Assembly (NCBI GenBank): GCA_012727425.1 | Contig: JAAYHQ010000033.1 | Coordinates: 51,295 to 115,294 of the forward strand | Direction of reading: 5' to 3' | Length of the DNA: 64,000 nucleotides | From: Bacillota bacterium | Lineage (GTDB): Bacteria > Bacillota > UBA4882 > UBA10575 | Part shown: piece after piece, positions 17,270-26,100 of the stretch | Numbering within the stretch: position 1 is the stretch's first letter | How the letters are laid out: every line of letters begins with the position of its first letter | Notes under the pieces: model-generated | Told to the model about the DNA's origin: nothing | Seen by the model: only the letters and a program-made list of their open reading frames with translations | Databases searched by the model: none | Program-made: the position numbers and the translations under genes

Positions 17270-18810
17270 TGTTTGCCAAGGTTTCCAGTGGAACAGTGGT
17301 TGGCATCGACGGGTTTCCGGTCGAGGTGGAGGTCGATCTTTCCCCCGGGCTTCCTTCCTTTGATTTAGTCGGTCTGGCCGATACTGCCGTTAAAGAAGCA
17401 AAAGAACGGGTGCGGGCCGCGATCAAAAATTCGGGGTTTGCTTTTCCCGGCCATCGGATCGTGGTTAACTTGGCCCCGGCTGATTTACGCAAAGAGGGAA
17501 GTGGTTTTGACCTTCCGATTGCGCTGGGCATTCTTTTCGCCCAAGGCTGTTTCGGCCCGGAAATCCTGGGCAGCGGGTTTTTCATTGGCGAATTGGCCCT
17601 TGACGGTTCAATCCGGCCGGTCCGCGGGGTCTTATCGTTGGCGCTGGCCGCCCGCGACCAAAGGCGTAGATATTTGATGTTACCGGCCAGTAATTTGTCG
17701 GAAGCTTCGGTGGTACAAGGGATTAAAATAGTCCCGGTTCAGCATCTCCGGGACGCGGTTCAGTTTTTACAAACGGGTCGTTTTCCGGTGGTCAAAGCGG
17801 AAGTGCCAGCCGAAACCGCCGCTGCTGTTGAAATGGAAGATTTTGCCGATGTTAAGGGCCAGGAGACGGCGAAACGGGCCCTGGAGATTGCTGCGGCCGG
17901 AAGCCATAATGTGCTTCTTGTTGGACCGCCCGGCTCCGGAAAAACAATGTTGGCCCGGCGACTGCCTTCCATTTTACCGGATTTAAATCAAGAAGAGGCC
18001 CTTGAACTTACGAAAATCTACAGTATTGCCGGGCTGTTACCGCCGGGTGTCTCCCTCCAGCGGCAACGCCCGTTTCGCAGTCCCCACCATACCACCACCA
18101 AAGCCGGTTTGGTCGGCGGCGGAAACTATCCGCGGCCCGGGGAAGTGACTTTGGCCCACCACGGCGTACTTTTCCTCGACGAGTTTCCCGAATTTCACCG
18201 GGAGGTCCTGGAAGTTCTGCGCCAACCGCTGGAAGACGGCAAGGTAACCATCGCACGGAACACCCTGACTTTGGTGTATCCCAGCCGGTTTATGCTGGTT
18301 GCAGCGATGAATCCCTGTCCGTGCGGATACTACCGGGACCCGCTTCAGGCTTGCCGGTGTACGCCCGCCCAGATCCAGAGGTACAATGCCCGGATCTCTG
18401 GGCCCTTGCTGGACCGGATCGATTTTATCGTGGAGACCCCACGGCTAAAATATGAAGAAATGGCCGCTTCCGGCCGGAGCGGAGAGGAATCAGCTCAGAT
18501 CAAGGCCCGAGTGACGGCGGCCCGCCAGCGGCAGGAAGCGCGGTTCAAAGGAAAAGGGTTGTTTTGCAACGCCCAGATGGGGGCAGAAGAAATTAAAAAA
18601 TACTGTACGCTGGACCAGGAGGGGAAAAAGTTAATGGCGGCTGCGGTGCGCAGTTTTGGGATCACCGCCCGGAGTTACAACCGTATCCTCTGCGTGGCCC
18701 GGACCATTGCCGATTTAGCCGGCCGGGAGACCATCGAACCGGCCCATTTGGCCGAGGCGCTCCAGTACCGTCGGCTGGAACTCCTCACACCACAGACGGG
18801 TCTAGTTTAG
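17269..18810 (+). CDS. comM: YifB/ComM family Mg-chelatase-like AAA+ ATPase
   Basis: This 513-residue protein has an N-terminal Lon-protease-like ChlI domain (1-175, with DFPGLPSFD-type start GFPVEVEVDLSPGLPSFDLV and DLRKEGSGFDLPIALG). Then come an AAA+ core with Walker A GPPGSGKTMLARRLP (near 225), RPFRSPHHT, Walker B VLFLDEFPEF and a C-terminal Mg-chelatase C domain (RSYNRILCVARTIADL). ComM homologues are hexameric helicases that promote branch migration during integration of transforming DNA; family members without competence genes are common. It is coupled to yraN and ends at a strong terminator. Confidence 0.92.
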   Translation: MFAKVSSGTVVGIDGFPVEVEVDLSPGLPSFDLVGLADTAVKEAKERVRAAIKNSGFAFPGHRIVVNLAPADLRKEGSGFDLPIALGILFAQGCFGPEILGSGFFIGELALDGSIRPVRGVLSLALAARDQRRRYLMLPASNLSEASVVQGIKIVPVQHLRDAVQFLQTGRFPVVKAEVPAETAAAVEMEDFADVKGQETAKRALEIAAAGSHNVLLVGPPGSGKTMLARRLPSILPDLNQEEALELTKIYSIAGLLPPGVSLQRQRPFRSPHHTTTKAGLVGGGNYPRPGEVTLAHHGVLFLDEFPEFHREVLEVLRQPLEDGKVTIARNTLTLVYPSRFMLVAAMNPCPCGYYRDPLQACRCTPAQIQRYNARISGPLLDRIDFIVETPRLKYEEMAASGRSGEESAQIKARVTAARQRQEARFKGKGLFCNAQMGAEEIKKYCTLDQEGKKLMAAAVRSFGITARSYNRILCVARTIADLAGRETIEPAHLAEALQYRRLELLTPQTGLV

Positions 18811-18836
18811 CGGAAGTATAAATTTTTTGGCGGGGG

Positions 18837-18860
18837 CGGGCTTGGGGGCCCGTTTTTTTT
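18837..18860 (+). terminator. rho-independent terminator after comM
   Basis: A stem CGGGCT/GGCCCG (18837-18842 with 18847-18852) with loop TGGG is followed directly by eight T. Confidence 0.85.
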
Positions 18861-19164
18861 GCACAGCAAATTATGGTTGCTAGCATGGGGCTTAACGCAA
18901 AGATTGAGCGTAGAAAACTTAAGGATCAATCAAAAATTATTATAGCATAATCAAAGATATTCCATTTAATTCACACGGTCTATTTTATATATTAAAAATA
19001 TATTAACAAGCAGAAGCGGTCACGCCGTTGGTAAAACTGTTCCATATAAAACCCCAGCACGAAAGGGGGTGTTTGCGGGTCAAAGCGGCAAAAGAGGAGA
19101 GGTAATTTCCAAAAGGTTGTCTGGACAAAATTGTGTGGACTAAAAAGTTGGAGGAGGTCTAAGG
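18861..19164 (+). promoter_or_regulatory. 300-base AT-rich leader before the sugar transporter operon
   Basis: No gene is seen here. The first half is AT-rich, with a possible promoter at 18970-18998 (TTCACA, 17 bases, TAAAAA) and an A/T palindrome around 18985-19004. The second half has a weak stem ACCCC/GGGGT near 19051-19072, the inverted repeat at 19117-19128, and the ribosome binding site TTGGAGGAGG at 19147-19156. No catabolite-response (cre) element matching the Bacillota consensus was found by eye. Confidence 0.4.
19117..19128. promoter_or_regulatory. inverted repeat TTGTC-TG-GACAA, possible operator
   Basis: The 12-base site has perfect 5-bp arms around a TG centre, and a partial copy (TTGTG-TGGAC) starts three bases later at 19131. 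It lies 37 bases before the ytfQ-like start codon. A repressor-type site is inferred; no regulator gene is adjacent. Confidence 0.35.
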
Positions 19165-20148
19165 ATGAAAAGGTTGTCGTTACTGTTAGTTGTTATGTTG
19201 GTGTTGTCAACGGTGTGCGGCTTGACCCTGGCTGCTTCACAAAAACTGATTAAAGTCGGGATTGTTAATTTGCCACCGGAAGAATCCGGATACCGTCAAG
19301 CTAATGTGGAAGACATGAACCAGGTCTTCTCACGGGCAAACGGTTATGACGCCAAACAGACCAATACCGCCGATGTCAATGAACAAATGGCGGCGGCTAT
19401 GGGATATATCCGCGATGGCGTCGATTATCTCCTGATCTCGGCTGCTCATGCCTCCGGATGGGACGATGTCCTGCTGGCGGCAAAAAGAGCGGGTGTGTCG
19501 GTTATTCTCTTTGACCGGATGATTGATACAGATCCTTCGAACTACCAGGCCGCCCTTGTTTCCGATATGTATTACGAGGGCCAGTTGGCGACCGACTGGA
19601 TTTTAAACAATGTTCCGGAACCCCGCAATGTAATCCTCATTCGCGGGCAGTTGGGGAGCGCTGCGGAAGTCGGGCGGAGCGCCCCGTTGCTCAAAGCGGC
19701 CGCCGAAGGTAAACTCAACGTAGTGTGGGATGGCACCGGTGGCGACACTTGGAGTCTTGAGGAAGCCCGGAGAGTAGTTGAGGCCGCAATTGCTGCCGGC
19801 AAAGACTTCAACGTCATCTATGCCCAGAACGACGGTATGGCGCAAGGGGCTTGTCAGGCGCTTGAGGCGGCTGGGATCAGCTTCGGGAAGAACGGTAAGG
19901 TTAAAATCATTGGTTTCGACTTTAACCGTTTTGCCCTCCGGAACGTGCAAGCCGGTTACTGGAACGCCGATGTGCAATGCAACCCGCGGATGGCCGGCCA
20001 GATTGATCAGTGGATCAAGAGCGGCAATATCCCCAAAGGAGTCGTCTACCAGAAGGAGATCATCTTAGACACGAACACGATCACCGATGAACATATCGAA
20101 AAATATGGGATCAACCCCGATCCGGGCAAGGGTGTAATCACCAGATAG
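19165..20148 (+). CDS. sugar ABC transporter substrate-binding protein, YtfQ-like
   Basis: This 327-residue secreted binding protein of the Peripla_BP_4 (ribose/galactose-type) family captures a sugar outside the membrane for the adjacent transporter. The signal peptide is MKRLSLLLVVMLVLSTVCG to about residue 24. The cysteine there is preceded by valine rather than a proper lipobox, so signal peptidase I cleavage is more likely. The order ASGWDDVLLAAKRAG, VILFDRMID, YAQNDGMAQGACQALE and NPRMAGQIDQW resembles E. coli YtfQ. The ATG follows GGAGGAGG. It is the first gene of the operon. Galactofuranose is the known YtfQ ligand, but the real substrate here is unproven. Confidence 0.87.
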   Translation: MKRLSLLLVVMLVLSTVCGLTLAASQKLIKVGIVNLPPEESGYRQANVEDMNQVFSRANGYDAKQTNTADVNEQMAAAMGYIRDGVDYLLISAAHASGWDDVLLAAKRAGVSVILFDRMIDTDPSNYQAALVSDMYYEGQLATDWILNNVPEPRNVILIRGQLGSAAEVGRSAPLLKAAAEGKLNVVWDGTGGDTWSLEEARRVVEAAIAAGKDFNVIYAQNDGMAQGACQALEAAGISFGKNGKVKIIGFDFNRFALRNVQAGYWNADVQCNPRMAGQIDQWIKSGNIPKGVVYQKEIILDTNTITDEHIEKYGINPDPGKGVITR

Positions 20149-20167
20149 TTTTTCGGTCATTGCTCAG

Positions 20168-20207
20168 GCAGTGCGGTGTCCGGATTCGCTCCGGTCAACC
20201 GCACTGC
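20168..20207 (+). terminator. intercistronic stem-loop between binding protein and ATPase genes
   Basis: The outer 10-bp perfect stem GCAGTGCGGT/ACCGCACTGC (20168-20177 with 20198-20207) encloses an inner CCGG/CCGG stem. It lacks a long T-run (TGTTAATTT follows). Such hairpins behind transporter binding-protein genes often stabilise the upstream message or partly terminate it, giving more binding protein than ATPase. Confidence 0.7.
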
Positions 20208-20243
20208 TGTTAATTTACGTCAGACCAGTAAGGAGGGCTTTGC

Positions 20244-21746
20244 TTGCAGACTGAAATCATCCTCAAGATGGAAGGGATCTGTAAATCCTTTCCCGGGGTC
20301 AGAGCTCTGCATAACGTCGACTTCGTGCTCCGCAAGGGTGAGATCCATGCCCTAATGGGCGAAAATGGAGCGGGCAAGTCCACACTGACCAAAATTTTAA
20401 ATGGTGTTTACGAAAAAGATGCCGGCCGGATTATGATTGAGGGAAGGCCGGTTCACTTTAAATCGCCACAGGATGCCCAGAACATGGGGATCGGCACGGT
20501 CTTTCAGGAGATTGCATTATGCCCCAATTTGACCGTGGCCGAGAACATGTTTATCGGCCGTAGCCGGGACGTTTTTGTGAATTGGAAGCAGATGAACGAA
20601 AAGGCGGCCGCGATGCTCCGTTCCCTTGGTATTCCCGCCAGCCCCACCCAAGAACTGGCCAGTTGCTCAATTGCTGTCCAGCAGATGATTGCGATTGCCC
20701 GTGCGGTTGATATGGATTGCAAGATTCTCATTCTCGACGAACCCACATCCTCTCTTGACGAAGATGAGGTGCAAAAACTCTTTGCGCTCATGCGCGAACT
20801 GAAAGCCCGGGGCGTCGGAATCATCTTCATTACGCACTTTCTTGATCAGGTCTATGCGATCAGTGACCGGATTACAGTCCTACGCAATGGTGAGTTGATT
20901 GGTGAATACCTAACCGCGGAGCTTCCCCAAATCGAGTTGGTCGCAAAGATGATGGGGAAAGCCCTGAGCGATGTCTCAGCCATGAAAAAACAGGAACCGT
21001 CTAAATCCGACAAGAGGGTGCCGGTCTTCGCGGCGAAGGAGCTTTCGAGTGCCGCCGGGGTCAAGCCTTTTGATTTCACTATCCACAAGGGCGAGGTGAA
21101 CGGGTTTGCCGGTCTGCTCGGCTCGGGACGTAGCGAAAGTGTGCGTGCCATCTTTGCGGCCGACAAGATAACCGGCGGTGAAGTCAAAATAAACGGCAAG
21201 CGGGTGAAGATCAGGACGCCCCTCCACGCCATGAAACACGGGATCGGCTATCTACCGGAGGACCGGAAGAGCGAAGGAATCATCGATGAACTTTCGGTAC
21301 GGGACAATATTATCCTCGCCTTGCAGGTCATGAAAGGCTTTTTTAAGCCGCTTGCGCGGAAACAGGCCGAAGAATTTGCCAACCAGTACATAAAGTTACT
21401 GGACATTAAAACACCGTCCCTCGACACGCCAATTAAATCGCTTTCTGGCGGCAACCAGCAGAAGGTCATCCTGGCCCGCTGGCTGTTAACCCACCCTATG
21501 TACTTGATCCTTGATGAGCCCACCCGGGGGATCGATGTCGGAACCAAGGTAGAGATTCAAAAACTTGTCCTTAAGCTCGCCGCCGACGGCATGAGTCTGA
21601 CCTTCATCTCCTCGGAAATCGACGAAATGTTGCGCGTCTGTTCGCGTCTGATCGTGATGAAAGACCGGGAAATCGTCGGCGAGCTCAGCGGGGAGAATAT
21701 GACGGAACAAAATGTTATGCACATGATCGCACAGGGAGGTAAATAA
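20244..21746 (+). CDS. sugar ABC transporter ATP-binding protein (YtfR/RbsA type)
   Basis: This 500-residue protein has two fused nucleotide-binding domains and energises sugar import. The N-terminal domain has Walker A GENGAGKSTLTK (near 38), signature LASCSIAVQQ (degenerate) and Walker B ILILDEPTSSLDE. The C-terminal domain has a degenerate Walker A (GLLGSGRSES), intact signature LSGGNQQKVILARW and Walker B LILDEPTRGID. One good and one degenerate site is normal for the CUT2 sugar family. The start is TTG at 20244, seven bases after AAGGAGG. It is followed after one base by the first permease gene. Confidence 0.93.
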   Translation: MQTEIILKMEGICKSFPGVRALHNVDFVLRKGEIHALMGENGAGKSTLTKILNGVYEKDAGRIMIEGRPVHFKSPQDAQNMGIGTVFQEIALCPNLTVAENMFIGRSRDVFVNWKQMNEKAAAMLRSLGIPASPTQELASCSIAVQQMIAIARAVDMDCKILILDEPTSSLDEDEVQKLFALMRELKARGVGIIFITHFLDQVYAISDRITVLRNGELIGEYLTAELPQIELVAKMMGKALSDVSAMKKQEPSKSDKRVPVFAAKELSSAAGVKPFDFTIHKGEVNGFAGLLGSGRSESVRAIFAADKITGGEVKINGKRVKIRTPLHAMKHGIGYLPEDRKSEGIIDELSVRDNIILALQVMKGFFKPLARKQAEEFANQYIKLLDIKTPSLDTPIKSLSGGNQQKVILARWLLTHPMYLILDEPTRGIDVGTKVEIQKLVLKLAADGMSLTFISSEIDEMLRVCSRLIVMKDREIVGELSGENMTEQNVMHMIAQGGK

Positions 21747-21747
21747 G

Positions 21748-22860
21748 ATGCCAAGGTTTAAAGCACGGTTTGATCGCTTGTCCCATCTCTTCTTTCCCCT
21801 CTCTGTTCTGGTGATCCTCCTGATCATTAACCTGCTCAAGGGCGCTGATTACTTCAAAATTACCATGGTCAACGGGGTCCTTTACGGGAATATCCCGAAT
21901 ATCCTCTATGGTGCCTCGGAGTTGGTTATTTTGTCCATCGGGATGACCCTGGTTACAGCGGCCGCCCGCGGGCAGGACATCAGCATCGGGGAGAGCGGTG
22001 CCATTTCTTCCGCCATCTTCGTCCAGTACGTCTTGAATGCCGGCGAGGTCACGATCTGGACCATCCTGGTGGGTTTCCTCATCAGTTGCGTTGCCGGGTT
22101 GGTGATCGGTGCCTTCAATGGTACTTTGGTTTCGTTCTTCAATGTTCAGCCCATGGTGGCGACCCTTATTTTATTTTTAGGGGGCCGGTCGATCGCCTTT
22201 ATTATTGACGGCAAAGTATCGCCCATCCTGGCGAACCCGATCTCAAACAAGATTGGGACTGTGATTCCGGGCGTGCCCATCCAAACGCCAATCATCCTGA
22301 CTGCCGTCTTTATCGCGCTCGTGGCCGTGGTCCTCAAGACCACCAATCTCCGGCTCTATGTGGAGGCGGTGGGGATCAACCCAAATGCGGCGCGGTTGAA
22401 CGGGATCAATCCGAAAAAAGTGATTTTCCTGACCTTTTTGCTGATGGGCGTCTGCAGTGCAGTCGCCGGTTTCATTGCGGTAAACAAGGTGGGACGCCAC
22501 GACAGTGTTAATCTGCTCAAGTTCATCATGATGGACGCGATTCTGGCCGTCGCCCTAGGTGGCAACTCGCTGAGCGGTGGAAAGTTCAGCATCACCGGTT
22601 CGATTATCGGCGCGTACACGATCGAAGTACTGAACAGGACTCTGCTCCGGCTGGAAGTAAACCCCGAGGCCATCAAGGCCTTCAAGGCCGTCTTCATTAT
22701 CATTCTCATGATTGTTGCCTCGCCGGTGGTCCGGGTTTATGCCCGAAAATGCTTGGGGAAGGTAAAAACATTCGTGGCCGGTAATGCTATCGGTAAGCCC
22801 GGCGGGTTAAACCAAGCGGTTATTTCCAGCATGGACAGTTCTGCGAAGAAGGAGGAGTAG
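21748..22860 (+). CDS. sugar ABC transporter permease 1 (YtfT-like)
   Basis: This 370-residue integral membrane protein belongs to the BPD_transp_2 (RbsC-type) permeases, with about 8-10 hydrophobic segments. The family signature GALGGNSLSGGKFSITGSIIGA-type region is at about 268-290 (VALGGNSLSGGKFS). ARGQDISIGESG near 70 is the first characteristic motif. It pairs with the next, different permease, and two unlike permeases with one ATPase is the YtfQRT-YjfF layout. ATG follows GGGAGG. Confidence 0.9.
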   Translation: MPRFKARFDRLSHLFFPLSVLVILLIINLLKGADYFKITMVNGVLYGNIPNILYGASELVILSIGMTLVTAAARGQDISIGESGAISSAIFVQYVLNAGEVTIWTILVGFLISCVAGLVIGAFNGTLVSFFNVQPMVATLILFLGGRSIAFIIDGKVSPILANPISNKIGTVIPGVPIQTPIILTAVFIALVAVVLKTTNLRLYVEAVGINPNAARLNGINPKKVIFLTFLLMGVCSAVAGFIAVNKVGRHDSVNLLKFIMMDAILAVALGGNSLSGGKFSITGSIIGAYTIEVLNRTLLRLEVNPEAIKAFKAVFIIILMIVASPVVRVYARKCLGKVKTFVAGNAIGKPGGLNQAVISSMDSSAKKEE

Positions 22861-22861
22861 A

Positions 22862-23962
22862 ATGGGAGCGCTGAATCCAACTAAACCAAAAGCCCGACTG
22901 GCGAATTCGACTCTTCTGTTTATCATCGCCGGGATTATCTTTTTACTGATGTACGGGATTGCCCTGCTCACTTTTCCCGTTAGTTTCAAACAGTTTCAGA
23001 CCTTCTTTGACTTTTTCAACCTGAACGCGGCGCTCTTCATTGTTACACTGGGGATGTGCATCGTGATGATCGGAGGCGGCATCGATATTTCGGTCGGCGC
23101 CGTCTGTGGTCTGGTCACCATGGCCTGCGCCTTGTTGCTGGAATCGGGAGCAGGAAACATTTGGGGCGCCTTTTTTCTGGCCTTGGGGATCGGGCTCGCG
23201 TTCGGGCTCATGCACGGCTATCTCATTGCCTATCTTGAAATCCAGCCTTTTATCATCACGCTGGCCGGAATGTTCTTGGCACAAGGGTTGCTGACGACCC
23301 TCCACCGGGAACCGCTCAACGTGACCAGGCCGGCTTTTGTTGCCTTGCGGAGTTACAGGATAGAGATTCCTTGGCTTGGGACCGTAAACCGGCTTGGTGT
23401 TTTCATTCCCTGCGAAATCAGACCGGGCGTCATCGTGGTGGTGGTTCTGGTTGTTCTCTACGCCATCATGATGAAGTGGACGCGTTTCGGGCGCAATCTC
23501 TACGCGGTGGGCGGTAATCGTCAGAGCGCCCGGATGCTCGGGATCAACGTCAAGAAGACGATCTTCTTCTCCTATGTGCTCTGCGGGTTAACCGCCGGAA
23601 TCTCCGGCTTTGTGTTCCTGCTGACGACAGGAGCCGGCAACATCGGAAACGGGTCGTTGTATGAAATGAAAGCAATCGCCGCGAATGTCATGGGTGGCAT
23701 CCTCCTCAACGGCGGTGTGGGGAACTTGCTTGGTGCGCCCATCGGAACACTGACCCTGCTGACCATCAATGAACTGATCCGGGCGGCGGGGGTCCAATCA
23801 AACCTACAGGCAATCGTCAGCGGGCTCCTGCTGTATCTCTTCATTGTGCTGCAAAGCATCGTTATGGCGTTGCGGGGCAGGAGACAATTCAAACTGGCTC
23901 TCCCGCCATGGCTGAAAGGTCAACGGCCACCGGGTGAGCAAGCAGCCGGAAACCAAGGGTAA
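22862..23962 (+). CDS. sugar ABC transporter permease 2 (YjfF-like)
   Basis: This 366-residue permease of the same family as the preceding gene is clearly distinct in sequence. IGGGIDISVGAVCGLVTM near 65 and IAANVMGGILLNGGVGNLLGA near 275 are the family motifs. LEIQPFIITLAGMFLAQGL matches the YjfF-type N-terminal half. It is the last gene of the operon, one base after permease 1, with AAGGAGG overlapping that gene's end. The operon stops 44 bases later at a strong terminator. Confidence 0.9.
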   Translation: MGALNPTKPKARLANSTLLFIIAGIIFLLMYGIALLTFPVSFKQFQTFFDFFNLNAALFIVTLGMCIVMIGGGIDISVGAVCGLVTMACALLLESGAGNIWGAFFLALGIGLAFGLMHGYLIAYLEIQPFIITLAGMFLAQGLLTTLHREPLNVTRPAFVALRSYRIEIPWLGTVNRLGVFIPCEIRPGVIVVVVLVVLYAIMMKWTRFGRNLYAVGGNRQSARMLGINVKKTIFFSYVLCGLTAGISGFVFLLTTGAGNIGNGSLYEMKAIAANVMGGILLNGGVGNLLGAPIGTLTLLTINELIRAAGVQSNLQAIVSGLLLYLFIVLQSIVMALRGRRQFKLALPPWLKGQRPPGEQAAGNQG

Positions 23963-24006
23963 CCGATGGCGTATTGGGGAGGGGACGTAAATTTGACCAG
24001 GCTTGA

Positions 24007-24038
24007 CCCCCGAATTTACTATAATTCGGGGGTTTTTT
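24007..24038 (+). terminator. rho-independent terminator of the sugar transporter operon
   Basis: A perfect 10-bp stem CCCCCGAATT/AATTCGGGGG (24007-24016 with 24023-24032) with a 6-base loop is followed by six T. Confidence 0.93.
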
Positions 24039-24312
24039 CTATCCCACCTATACTTAGCGTCCTTGGGCGGTTTTTTATTCCGAAAAGAGACTGGGGTAGT
24101 GTTAAATTGTCTTCACAAGAGGTCACTCCTTTTGGTTTTGGGATTGCACCCCATGGGCCATAAATTGGGGGAGTTTGCAATAAATCTTTCGGTTGCAAAG
24201 AAGAGCTGATTTGGGTAATATATAGTAAATGGGTTACTTATGTTCAGCCCCACGAACGGTCAGTCTTTGCTGACGTTAAACACAAGATTAAAGCGGAATA
24301 AGGGAGAGCTAA
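24039..24312 (+). other. intergenic region before argS
   Basis: No gene is supported here. A short open frame at 23966-24163 runs through the terminator and has no ribosome binding site. The region holds one promoter (24193-24221) and the ribosome binding site AAGGGAGAG of argS. No T-box motif is present, unlike leuS. Confidence 0.6.
24193..24221 (+). promoter_or_regulatory. sigma-A-type promoter of argS
   Basis: TTGCAA (24193-24198), 17-base spacer, TAATAT (24216-24221). The predicted start near 24229 leaves a leader of about 85 bases. Confidence 0.5.
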
Positions 24313-26040
24313 ATGCAGAAGAACGGTTATCTTGATTATAAGGAAATAATTGCGGAAAAAGTGGGAACGGTTTTGGTGGAGACCGGGTTGGAAAAGGAAG
24401 CGCTCTATGCGTTAATTGAATATCCACCGGATGAAAAGTTGGGCGATCTGGCTTTACCCTGTTTCCAACTGAGTAAACTCCTGAAAAAAGCCCCCAATGT
24501 GATCGCCCAAGAGTTGGCAGGCCAAATTGATCCGACCCCTTATTTTGCCGCCGTTAAGGCCACCGGTCCTTATCTCAATTTTTTCCTGGCACCGGAATTT
24601 TTGGTCAAGACGGTACTGGAAAAAATCGTGACTGACGGTGCCAATTACGGGTCGCGCACTATCGGCGGGGGACAGAATATCGTCATTGACTTTTCCGCCC
24701 CTAACATCGCCAAACCTTTTCATGTGGGTCATCTGTGCAGTACGGTGATTGGCAATGCCCTCTACAAGATCTTTGAATTTTTGGGCTACAACTGTATCGG
24801 CATCAACCATCTGGGCGACTGGGGAACCCAGTTTGGCAAGTTGATTACCGCTTATAAAAAATGGGGATCCGCCGAAGCGGTGGAAAAAGGACTAATTAAA
24901 GAGCTGATGCACTTATATGTAAAATTCCATACCGAGGCGGAGCAAGATCCGTCTTTGGAGGACGAAGCCCGCGAATGGTTCTGGAAAATTGAAAACGGAG
25001 ACGAGGAAGCCTTAGCCCTCTGGCGGTGGTTTAAAGAGATCAGCTTGGAAGAATTTCAGCGGGTCTATGACTTGCTGGAGATCTCTTTTGACTCAATGGC
25101 CGGGGAAAGCTTCTACAATGATAAGATCGACGCTGTAATCGAGGAGTTGAAAGCGAAACAACTGTTGGAGGAGAGTGAAGGGGCCGCCATTGTCAATCTG
25201 GACGACTATGGCATGCCGCCTTGTTTGATCCTGAAAAAAGATGGTAGTACCCTTTACGCAACGCGGGATATTGCCGCCGCCCTGTACCGCAAAAAGACCT
25301 ATCAGTTTGTCAAAGCGCTCTACGTAACGGGAGCGGCCCAGAGTCTCCATTTTAAGCAGTGGTTTAAAGTAGTGGAGTTGATGGGCTACGAATGGGCGAA
25401 AGATTTGGTCCACGTCCCCTTTGGTCTGGTCAGTCTGAAGGGAGAAAAGCTATCCACCCGAAAAGGCCGGGTTGTGTTGCTGGAAGACCTGTTAAAAACG
25501 GCGATCGAAAAAACACTGGCCATTATCAACGAGAAAAACCCCGGCCTTCTCCAGAAAGAGGAGGTTGCCCAGATGGTCGGGGTCGGGGCCGTTGTATTTG
25601 GTGCTTTAAGTGTGAACCGGATTAAGGATGTGACCTTCTCGTGGGAAGAAGCCTTAAACTTTGAGGGCGAGACCGGTCCGTACCTTCAGTATACGCACGC
25701 CCGGGCCTGTAGTATTCTGCGCAAAGCCGGGTTGACGCCGGGAGCGGATATTACGTTTGTTCCGGATAAGCTTAACGAACCGGCAGCGCTTCGCGTCGTC
25801 AAGATGTTGTATCTCTTCCCGGAAAAAGTGCTCAGTGCCGCCAATGAATACGAACCTTCCATCATCAGCCGGTATTTGATCGAACTCGCCCACAGTTTCA
25901 ATGGATTTTACCATGAATGCCAGGTATTGGTCGACGACCGGGACTTGCAACAGGCAAGACTTGTTCTGGTTTGGGCGGTGAAGACCGTTTTAGCTACCGG
26001 TTTAGGATTACTGGGGATCAAAGCGCCGGAGCAAATGTAA
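24313..26040 (+). CDS. argS: arginyl-tRNA synthetase
   Basis: This class I synthetase charges tRNA-Arg. The 575 residues contain the N-terminal Arg_S additional domain (1-105), then SAPNIAKPFHVGHLCST, whose HVGH is the class I HIGH motif, and LGDWGTQFGKL. SLKGEKLSTRKG stands in the KMSKS position. The C-terminal DALR anticodon-binding domain ends with GLGLLGIKAPEQM, the usual family ending. The length is normal. AGGGAGAGC precedes the ATG. The next gene starts about 60 bases downstream and may be read through. Confidence 0.96.
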   Translation: MQKNGYLDYKEIIAEKVGTVLVETGLEKEALYALIEYPPDEKLGDLALPCFQLSKLLKKAPNVIAQELAGQIDPTPYFAAVKATGPYLNFFLAPEFLVKTVLEKIVTDGANYGSRTIGGGQNIVIDFSAPNIAKPFHVGHLCSTVIGNALYKIFEFLGYNCIGINHLGDWGTQFGKLITAYKKWGSAEAVEKGLIKELMHLYVKFHTEAEQDPSLEDEAREWFWKIENGDEEALALWRWFKEISLEEFQRVYDLLEISFDSMAGESFYNDKIDAVIEELKAKQLLEESEGAAIVNLDDYGMPPCLILKKDGSTLYATRDIAAALYRKKTYQFVKALYVTGAAQSLHFKQWFKVVELMGYEWAKDLVHVPFGLVSLKGEKLSTRKGRVVLLEDLLKTAIEKTLAIINEKNPGLLQKEEVAQMVGVGAVVFGALSVNRIKDVTFSWEEALNFEGETGPYLQYTHARACSILRKAGLTPGADITFVPDKLNEPAALRVVKMLYLFPEKVLSAANEYEPSIISRYLIELAHSFNGFYHECQVLVDDRDLQQARLVLVWAVKTVLATGLGLLGIKAPEQM

Positions 26041-26100
26041 TTTTTTAAGGAAGTGATGACACCTTCCAACATAATAATCTGGGTGGAAGGTTGTGTGAGG

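Noticed and set aside
23966..24163. Open frame of 65 codons after the sugar permease gene
   Set aside because: It runs across the strong terminator at 24007-24038, lacks a ribosome binding site and has no recognisable pattern.
24039..24312. T-box leader for argS
   Set aside because: No AGGGTGGTACCGCG-like bulge or specifier arrangement is present.
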